Positions 1-5,403 of a stretch of 5,403 nucleotides of DNA are shown here, piece by piece; the stretch's first letter is position 1; the number at the start of each line of letters is the position of its first letter. This DNA comes from Nitrosomonas sp. GTDB taxonomy: Bacteria; Pseudomonadota; Gammaproteobacteria; Burkholderiales; Nitrosomonadaceae. Made by a program: the position numbers and the translations under genes. The DNA lies in contig JADJES010000021.1 of assembly GCA_016708955.1 (NCBI GenBank), positions 1-5,403 on the forward strand. Direction: 5' to 3'. The notes under the pieces were generated by a model that worked only from the letters and a program-made list of their open reading frames with translations, ran no database searches and was not told the DNA's origin.

Positions 1-510
1 TTAATGTGCCATAAAAAATGGATTCTATATTTTCTTTCGTTGCAGCTATATCGCTTAATTGCGATATGCCCAATTCATCTTCATCATAGATTCCATCTTC
101 GGACTGGAAATCATACCTAGCTGTGAATGGAAAATCATATGCTGCAGGAAGATCTATCAAAGGCTGAACTTTCGCTTTGAGTGATGCATTTGATAAAGCT
201 CCAGCATTATCATTAAACCCAACCAAGGTTTCAATTGAGCCTATATCTGTATTAAAAAGGATACTGGTATGATCCAATCCTCCGGACAAGATCAGCATTT
301 TTAAAATAGTCATTAATTACACTGCTTGAAACACCAGTTATTTCATGTAACATCGCGTTTGTTACACCGTGCTGTCGTGCTGCTGCAAAAAATTATTTCC
401 TGGTTGAGTCGATATTAGCCCGGTGCAAGGAAATCTAAGCTTGTTCCTTAATTATTACCCCCTAATTTAGCCAAATGTTTTTCTGCTGAGATAAATTGCT
501 TTGTTGACAT
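1..510 (-). pseudogene. Unidentified gene, 3' end beyond window, frame broken
   Basis: I do not recognise this gene. A convincing start lies at 508-510: ATG (MSTKQFISAEKHLAKLGG...) preceded by AAGGAG with a 5-base spacer. After about 20 codons this frame meets TAA, then continues with GTSLDFLAPG before another stop. A second frame carries FFAAARQHGVTNAMLHEITG and then SSVINDYFKNADL (about 305-395). A third frame is open from 313 to the left edge and contains GGLDHTSILFNTDIGSIETL, an Asp/Glu-rich stretch (FQSEDGIYDEDELG) and ends ...ESIFYGTL at the edge. The three segments join into one plausible soluble, acidic protein of more than 160 residues with no obvious signal peptide or membrane segment. 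At least one of the breaks looks like a substitution to a stop rather than an indel. It may be a decayed gene, but the genes to its right show similar damage, so sequence error is equally possible. Its terminator and full length lie outside the window. Confidence 0.55.
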
Positions 511-523
511 GTTAACTCCTTAT
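511..523 (-). promoter_or_regulatory. Ribosome binding site of the unidentified left gene
   Basis: On the minus strand AAGGAG (516-521) sits five bases before the ATG at 508-510. This strong Shine-Dalgarno match fixes the start of the broken left-hand gene and shows that the small downstream ATG at 311-313 is internal. The rest of 524-700 is AT-rich; I see no gene in it and no promoter I would defend. Confidence 0.6.
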
Positions 524-700
524 TACTTAATAATGTTTACAATATTCTCGAATGGTGAGGACTGTTCATCAATCAGAAACCTTTTATTTCTTTACTGGGT
601 TTGTAAATTTTTAGCACATCTTATTCTAAAGGCACAGCATCTCGTGACAAAAGCAAGTCTTACCTTCATCGTCTAATAAGTTATGTTATTGAAAATAAAT

Positions 701-731
701 AAAAAGCACATCAGAAATCTGATGTGCTTTT
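701..731 (-). terminator. Rho-independent terminator after hppA
   Basis: A perfect 13-base inverted repeat (702-714 and 719-731, arms AAAAGCACATCAG and CTGATGTGCTTTT) encloses a 4-base loop. Read on the minus strand it is followed by a T-rich tail (TTTTTATTTATTTTC), and it lies 27 bases past the hppA stop. The arm ends are A/T-rich, so it could also stop transcription entering from the left on the plus strand. Confidence 0.9.
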
Positions 732-757
732 CACAAACCACTCCTTGATTACGGCTA

Positions 758-2806
758 TTACAGCAGTGGAATTATCAGCAATGCCACAATGTTAATAATC
801 TTAATCAATGATTGATTGCAGGACCCGCAGTATCTTTATAAGGATCGCCACGGTATCCCCCTGTCACGGATGCTTTATGAGAGCTTCGCTACCCTTGCCA
901 GGAAATGACCATCTTCGATATATTTCTTAGCGTTATCCCATGCACCGCCACCGGTGGTCATAGAAATAGCCACGAACAAGCCGGTTACGATGGAACCCAT
1001 CAATACACCACCCAGCGCCTGCGGCCCGAGAATCACACCGACTAACAGCGGAATCAGTACCGGTAACAATGAAGGAATCATCATTTCCTTGATCGCGGCT
1101 TTCGTCAGCATATCCACTGCGCGCGAGTAATCTGGCTTAGCAGTACCTTCCATGATGCCGGGGATTTCCTTGAACTGGCGGCGCACTTCAATCACTACCG
1201 ATCCGGCAGCACGTCCGACAGCTTCCATCGACATCGCACCGAATAAGTAAGGAATCATACCGCCGATAAACAGACCAATAATCACCATGTGATTGGATAA
1301 ATCAAAGGTGATCGCGTGCCCAGCATGCTCCAGCGCATGCGTATAATCGGCAAACAGCACCAACGCTGCCAAGCCTGCTGAGCCAATCGCATAACCTTTG
1401 GTCACTGCTTTGGTCGTGTTACCAACAGCATCCAATGGATCGGTAATGGCACGGACTGAATCCGGCATTTCCGACATTTCCGCAATACCACCTGCGTTAT
1501 CGGTGATCGGGCCGTATGCATCCAGAGCAACAATGATACCGGTCATCGATAACATCGATGTCGCAGCGATCGCAATACCGTATAAGCCCGCCAGTGCATA
1601 AGCCAGAAGAATACTGATACAAACAGCGAGAACCGGAGCTGCGGTTGCGCGCATTGAAACACCCAAACCAGCAATGATGTTGGTTACGACCAGTCGTTGA
1701 TGCTTCGGCAACATGTTGAACCGGCTGAAAATCAGTCGATGTGTAGTATTCGGTGATGACAATCATGAGTCCCGTTAATACCAACCCGATCGCTTGGGCT
1801 AGAACGCTCGCATCACCAGCATACCACCTGCTATTTCCGTGCCGTCGACATCCGCCGACATACCGCCCGCCAACCAAACGGTAACGGAAGATAAGCAGTA
1901 ATGCGATACCGCCAAGGAATTGCCAATCCGCGGTACAGCGCATTCATAATCTTACCGCTCACGCATCTTAACGTAGTAACAACGACAATCGATGCAACGA
2001 TAGAAACCGCCCAGCATCAGCGGATAAATACCCGCATCGAGAGCGTTTGCTGAAAACAGCAACGCGCCCAGTATCATCGTAGCGATAATCGTAACGGCAT
2101 AGGTTTCGAACAGATCGGCAGCCATCCCGGCGCAATCGCCTACGTTATCGCCCACATTGTCGGCAATAACGGCTGGATTGCGAGGATCATCCTCTGGAAT
2201 ACCGGCTTCGACTTTACCCACCAGATCCGCGCCAACGTCCGCGCCTTTGGTGAAAATACCACCACCCAAACGGGCAAAAATAGAAATCAGTGATCCACCG
2301 AATGCAAAACCAACCAATGGTTTGATGATGTCGCTGACGGCTTGATCGGGATTAGCGCCGTTAAACAACATCGCGCAGTATCCGGCCACACCCAGCAAGC
2401 CTAGACCAACAACCAACATTCCCGTGACCGCGCGCTGCCGCGGAAAGCAATCGCCAGTGCTTCATTCAATCCGATAGTTGCAGCTTGAGCAGTACGCACA
2501 TTCGATTGAACTGATACAGATCCTTCAGGAAGCCAGCGGCACCAGAGAGAATAGCACCTAAAGCGAAACCTATCGCCGTATCCCAACCTAACGCTATCCA
2601 AAGCGCAAAAAACAAAACTGCACCCACCATACCGATCGTCATATATTGACGCTTCAGATATGCAGAGGCGCCTTCTTGAATCGCCTTGGCAATTTCCTGC
2701 ATCCGCTGGTTGCCTGTAGATTGCCTAAAAATACCTTAATCCACATACCACTTGAATATCAGGGCTACAATCGCACTAAAATTGCGATAACGAAACCACT
2801 AGCCAT
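758..2806 (-). CDS. hppA: K+-independent H+-translocating membrane pyrophosphatase (frame interrupted by many indels)
   Basis: This is an integral inner-membrane proton pump that hydrolyses PPi to 2 Pi and moves H+ outward; members have about 16 membrane helices. The start is ATG at 2804-2806 (MASGFVIAILV...) behind GGAG; the stop is TAA at 758-760 after ...LLIIPLL. The span is exactly 683 codons, the usual family length. Landmarks are MQEIAKAIQEGASAYLKRQY near 2702; the catalytic PPi/Mg motif DVGADLVGKVE at 2207-2239 (about residue 190); ADNVGDNVGDCAGMAADLFE; DAYGPITDNAGGIAEM; and GNTTKAVTKGYAIGS at about 1382-1423. Lys (1409-1411) and Thr three residues on (1400-1402) are the pair typical of K+-independent pumps. 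The frame shifts near 2773, 2741, 2728, 2524, 2433, 2008, 1983, 1955, 1916, 1886, 1801 and 1688, and several times between 899 and 806, where GDPYKDTAGPAIN is still readable. With all motifs retained, sequence error is likelier than a pseudogene. Confidence 0.93.
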
Positions 2807-2909
2807 AGAGAACTCCAATTAAAGTCAGACCATAAAAATTGCATGCGAAATTCTGATCTAATTAATCCGCACTCTTAACCACTTGTCTTGAATAAAAAAT
2901 CAGGGGCGT

Positions 2910-2942
2910 ATTTTATCCGTTCTTACTACTTGAATGCATCAA
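2910..2942 (-). promoter_or_regulatory. hppA: Possible hppA promoter (weak)
   Basis: In the 224-base gap upstream of hppA the best minus-strand candidate is TTGATG (2937-2942) followed by GGATAAAAT, with TAAAAT at 2910-2915. The spacing to TAAAAT is 21 bases, too long for a standard sigma-70 promoter; reading GATAAA as the -10 gives 19. The leader would be about 100 bases. The elements are suggestive only, although hppA probably needs its own promoter because a hairpin follows the preceding gene. Confidence 0.2.
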
Positions 2943-2978
2943 ATTTTTTTTGAATATACGATTACTTAACAACCAAAT

Positions 2979-3007
2979 CAGTGGTGTATGACTTCATTAC
3001 AACACTG
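2979..3007 (-). terminator. Possible terminator after the phosphofructokinase gene
   Basis: The arms CAGTGTTGTA and TACACCACTG (minus strand, 3007-2998 and 2988-2979) form a 10-base stem with one mismatch. It can extend by two pairs past a bulged base to a 4-base loop. It starts 23 bases after the PFK stop codon. The following sequence, ATTTGGTTGTT, is only moderately T-rich, so termination may be weak or the hairpin may serve as a 3' end stabiliser. Confidence 0.4.
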
Positions 3008-3030
3008 CTCGAATTGCTGATACCCCATTA

Positions 3031-4288
3031 TTATAATTTGAATTCACCCAATTTCTTAGCAACTGCAACATTCTTCAGCCGCACATAATCCGGCAAACCA
3101 TTTTTGTACGGCGGATAGTCTTCCCCTTCGATCAACGGCGCCAAGTATTCACGGCAGGCTGGGCTGATGCCGAAACCATCTTCAGTGATAAAATCAGCTG
3201 GCATCATTTTTTCAACGTTGGCCACGCTGGAAAGCTGCGCCATACCGACCGACCACTTATACGGTGCGCTGGATTCACGGACAATCGTCGGCATTACCGA
3301 ATTATGTCCTGCCAGTGCATATTCCACGGCAGCTTTACCCATTGCATAGGCTTGCTCAACGTCAGTTTTGGAAGCAACGTGACGCGCTGCGCGCTGCAGA
3401 TAATCGGCAACGCCCCAATGGTATTTCAGACCTAAACCGTCTTTGATGATATTCGCGACTACCGGGGCAACACCACCGAGTTGCGCATGACCAAACGCAT
3501 CGCGCAGTCCTTGATCGAACAGGAAATTGCCATCGCCACCTTTGACACCTTCCGACACCACGACCGAACAGTAGCCATATTCCTTAACATACCGGTCCAC
3601 CTTGGCGAGAAACTTTTCTTTATCGAAAGTAACTTCCGGAAACAGAATGACAATTGGAATCTCGCAATCCGGGCTTGAAGCCAAGCCGCCAGCTGCTGCA
3701 ATCCAGCCCGCATGTCGTCCCATGACTTCCAGCACAAAAACTTTGGTTGAGGTTTTGGCCATACTAGCTACGTCAAAGCTAGCCTCACGGGTAGATACCG
3801 CAATATATTTAGCCACCGAACCAAAACCCGGGCAACAATCCGTAATCGGCAAATCGTTATCGACGGTTTTAGGCACATGAATCGCCTGAATGGATAGCCC
3901 AAGGTGCCTGATAATTGTGAGACTTTCAGGCAGTATCGGCAGAATCTTACCACCGCTGTAAAAAAAAGTAGCCGATATTATGCGCCTTAAAAACCTCGAT
4001 CAAGCGCTCATATTCGCGGCGGTTTTGTTCCAAGCTCTTTAATTTATAGCGGCAGGAACCAAAAGCACCCGATGGGGTGTGACGCAGTGCAGCAATCGCC
4101 GCTGCCGAATCGGCATTGGTATCAATCAAATCTTCGGTCAGCGCACCGATAATTCCATTGCGGCCTGCGTACACATTCCCGATTTTATCGGTATGCTGCC
4201 GCGCCGTTTCCAGAACACCCGCGGCGGAAGCGTTAATGACTGCGGTAACGCCACCGGATTGAGCATAAAATGCATTTTTAATTGCCAT
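3031..4288 (-). CDS. pfp: Pyrophosphate-dependent 6-phosphofructokinase (four indels near codon 110-135)
   Basis: This cytosolic PFKA-family enzyme interconverts fructose 6-phosphate + PPi and fructose 1,6-bisphosphate + Pi, a reversible step serving glycolysis and gluconeogenesis. The start is ATG at 4286-4288 (MAIKNAFYAQSGGVTAV...) with AGGAGA just upstream; an in-frame ATG at 4307-4309 lies before that RBS and is rejected. In the rejoined 419-residue protein: QSGG at 10-13, FGSCRYKLK near 76-84, YSGG(N)DSADT near 110-119, PKTVDND at 140-146 and MGRHAGW at 190-196. Asp in GGxD (about 115) and Lys in PKT (141) are the two residues that in this family favour PPi over ATP; Asp144 is the expected catalytic base. 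Length and motifs match group II proteobacterial PPi-PFKs such as those of xanthomonads. The frame is lost at a T8 run (3960-3967) and at single-base losses near 3947, 3935 and 3891; positions 3031-3880 are clean. I infer a functional gene with sequence errors. Confidence 0.93.
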
Positions 4289-4323
4289 ATTTTTCTCCTG
4301 ATTAATCAAATCGTAAGCATGCT

Positions 4324-4353
4324 ATTTTCATTCTACTGAATCTGTACGCACAA
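4324..4353 (-). promoter_or_regulatory. pfp: Possible promoter of the phosphofructokinase gene
   Basis: Between the adk terminator and the PFK start, the minus strand has TTGTGC (4348-4353) and GAAAAT (4324-4329) separated by 18 bases. Both match sigma-70 consensus only partly. The -35 overlaps the T-tract of the terminator. The main argument for it is need: the terminator upstream should leave the PFK gene without read-through. Confidence 0.25.
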
Positions 4354-4384
4354 AAACTCAGGCGCGGCTTGCCGCGTCCCGAGT
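4352..4384 (-). terminator. Rho-independent terminator after adk
   Basis: On the minus strand ACTCGGGACGCGGC pairs with GCCGCGCCTGAGT across a 2-base AA gap (in practice a 4-base loop after the closing pair opens). It has one G-U pair and one bulged A, and runs directly into TTTTTG. The GC-rich stem followed by a T-tract, 42 bases after the adk stop, makes this a convincing intrinsic terminator. It separates adk from the PFK gene. Confidence 0.85.
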
Positions 4385-4426
4385 CTTGAATCCATTCCGT
4401 GAATCAAAAAAGAGGCTGGCTAAAAC

Positions 4427-5079
4427 TTATTTCAATGCTGCGAAAATCAGATCACGTATCTCTTCAACCGTGCCTATGCCAGCTACTTTGATATAGCGAG
4501 GCGCATCTTTCCCGCCATGTGCCGACCATTTTGAATAATACTCAACCAATGGCTCGGTTTGCTCATGATAGACTTGCAAACGTTTCCGGACCGTTTCTTC
4601 CTTATCGTCATCGCGTTGTATCAACGGCTCGCCCGTCACATCATCCTGGTCATGGGTTTTGGGTGGATTAAAATCCACATGATAAGTCCGTCCGGATGCG
4701 GGATGCACTCTGCGGCCCGACATACGCTTAACAATTTCCGCATCGTCAACATCAATTTCAACAACAAAATCAATCGGCACACCGGCTGCCTTCATAGCAT
4801 CGGCTTGCGGAATCGTACGCGGAAAACCGTCAAACAGGAAACCGCTCGAACAATCGGGTTGTGTAATACGTTCCTTGACCAGATTGATGATAATGTCGTC
4901 TGAAACCAATCCACCGGCGTCCATTATTTTTTTGCCATGACGCCCAATTCTGTTCCTGCTTTCACAGCGCTGCGCAACATATCGCCGGTAGAAATTTGCG
5001 GAACACCGAAATGTTCCTTAATATAATTGGCCTGAGTGCCTTTCCCGGCACCAGGACCGCCTAATAAAATGACTCGGAT
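4427..5079 (-). CDS. adk: Adenylate kinase (one frameshift; start codon reads ATC)
   Basis: This cytosolic enzyme catalyses ATP + AMP = 2 ADP. The first segment (5079 to about 4934) reads RVILLGGPGAGKGTQANYI, with the Walker A loop GGPGAGKGT at residues 7-15, then STGDMLRSAVKAG with the AMP-binding Arg36. The frame breaks at an A7 run (4927-4933 on the complement) where AAK-KIMDAGG would need eight A's. It resumes as IMDAGGLVSDDIIINLVKER, then FLFDGFPRTIPQA (AMP-site Arg), the LID domain (GRRVHPASGRTYHVDFNPPK) with no zinc-binding cysteines, QRDDDKEETVRKRL and a normal C-terminus. Restoring one base gives 217 residues, the usual length. The codon before Arg2 is ATC (5077-5079) instead of ATG, with AGGGAG seven bases upstream. 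No in-frame ATG, GTG or TTG lies between the upstream stop and the Walker loop. The gene is divergent from recA. Confidence 0.95.
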
Positions 5080-5160
5080 AGCTATTCTCCCTCTGTTACC
5101 AATTAAAATTTACTGAAAGCAGTGACGTATTTATGTCTGCCACTTCAACGACATTATGTA

Positions 5161-5166
5161 ATTATA
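5161..5166 (-). promoter_or_regulatory. adk: Possible -10 element of the adk promoter
   Basis: A perfect TATAAT lies on the minus strand about 80 bases upstream of adk. No good -35 is seen at 16-18 bases (the sequence there is near CTCGAGT), so the call rests on the -10 and its position in the adk/recA divergent region. Confidence 0.35.
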
Positions 5167-5242
5167 TCGCAGGCAAGCCGGATACTCGAGTTTTTTACTA
5201 TGCCAATTTCTGCAAAGCCCAACAACTTCATAACAAGTTACG

Positions 5243-5269
5243 TTGATGTAATACAGGTTATGCGATAAT
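5243..5269 (+). promoter_or_regulatory. recA: Probable recA promoter with partial LexA-type operator
   Basis: TTGATG (5243-5248) and GATAAT (5264-5269) form a sigma-70-like pair with a 15-base spacer (16 if read from GTTGAT), about 27 bases before the recA start. Inside the spacer ATACAG (5251-5256) matches the right half of a proteobacterial CTGT-N8-ACAG LexA box. The left half reads CGTT instead of CTGT. The arrangement resembles the E. coli recA promoter, where the operator lies between -35 and -10. SOS control is inferred from this and from the usual regulation of recA. Confidence 0.45.
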
Positions 5270-5295
5270 TTGCCCGACTCTTAACAGGAAAAATC

Positions 5296-5403
5296 ATGGA
5301 TGAAAACAGAAGTAAAGCGCTTGACGCTGCGCTAGCCCAGATCGAAAAACAATTTGGCAAAGGCTCCATCATGCGGCTGGGCGCCAACGATGTCGCTTAT
5401 GAT
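5296..5403 (+). CDS. recA: RecA recombinase, N-terminal 36 codons
   Basis: The frame starts at ATG 5296-5298, with AGGA 8 bases upstream, and runs uninterrupted to the right edge. It reads MDENRSKALDAALAQIEKQF then GKGSIMRLGANDVAYD, the classic RecA N-terminal polymerisation helix and linker; QIEKQFGKGSIMRLG is almost invariant. RecA forms ATP-dependent filaments on single-stranded DNA for homologous recombination and triggers LexA self-cleavage. The ATPase core (Walker A, L1 and L2 loops) lies beyond the window. No damage is seen in this short part. Confidence 0.96.
   Translation, partial: MDENRSKALDAALAQIEKQFGKGSIMRLGANDVAYD

Noticed and set aside
1497..1943. A 148-codon minus-strand open frame that looks like its own gene
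   Set aside because: Only internal stretches (GGIALLLIF; AQAIGLVLTGLMIVITEYYT) match HppA; the rest is out-of-frame HppA coding sequence. It is a piece of hppA between indels.
2930..2954. TTGAATGCATCAA near-palindrome next to a T8 run
   Set aside because: The stem is only four pairs around a self-complementary core and is too weak for a terminator; no known operator matches it.
3947..3967. Programmed ribosomal or transcriptional slippage at the T8 run
   Set aside because: Three further indels within the next 75 bases would still break the frame, so slippage here could not restore the enzyme.
4559..4903. Plus-strand open frame of 114 codons opposite adk
   Set aside because: It lies antisense to a well-conserved adk segment, has no RBS and no recognisable protein features.
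5188..5200. ACTCGAGT palindrome followed by a T-run upstream of recA as a terminator
   Set aside because: An 8-base palindrome without a loop cannot form a useful hairpin, and no plus-strand gene precedes it.
1..5403. CRISPR array, tRNA/rRNA, insertion sequence or phage genes
   Set aside because: No spaced direct repeats, cloverleaf-like sequences, transposase motifs or terminal inverted repeats were seen on either strand.

Overview
The window looks like a chromosomal segment of a betaproteobacterium, most likely a Nitrosomonas-type ammonia oxidiser. The reasons are the RecA N-terminus, a clade of pyrophosphate-dependent phosphofructokinase (PPi-PFK) in place of an ATP-dependent one, and a proton-pumping pyrophosphatase whose residues match Nitrosomonadaceae proteins as I remember them. 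No database search was possible, so the genus is an inference.

Layout, left to right. Positions 1-510 hold a minus-strand unidentified gene that runs off the left edge and is broken by stops and frame changes. Positions 511-757 are intergenic and contain a strong rho-independent terminator (701-731) for the next gene. Positions 758-2806 are hppA (minus), positions 3031-4288 a PPi-PFK gene (minus), and positions 4427-5079 adk, adenylate kinase (minus). The 5' end of recA starts at 5296 (plus) and runs off the right edge. adk and recA are divergent and share a 216-base intergenic region. adk, the PFK gene and hppA all point left in that order, but a good terminator lies between adk and the PFK gene and a weaker hairpin follows the PFK gene, so they may be separate transcription units.

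Biologically the three complete genes fit together. Reactions that split ATP to AMP + PPi yield the substrates of adenylate kinase (AMP) and of the other two enzymes (PPi). HppA stores PPi energy as a proton gradient, and PPi-PFK uses PPi in place of ATP in a reversible glycolytic step.

The dominant oddity is that every complete gene is interrupted in its reading frame: hppA by more than a dozen small indels, the PFK gene by four within about 75 bases, and adk by one plus an ATC where its ATG should be. When the frames are joined, family motifs, total lengths and C-termini are intact (about 682, 419 and 217 residues). Several indels fall in homopolymers. This pattern points to errors in the sequence or assembly rather than gene decay. 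I see no undescribed system, CRISPR array, RNA gene or mobile element here.
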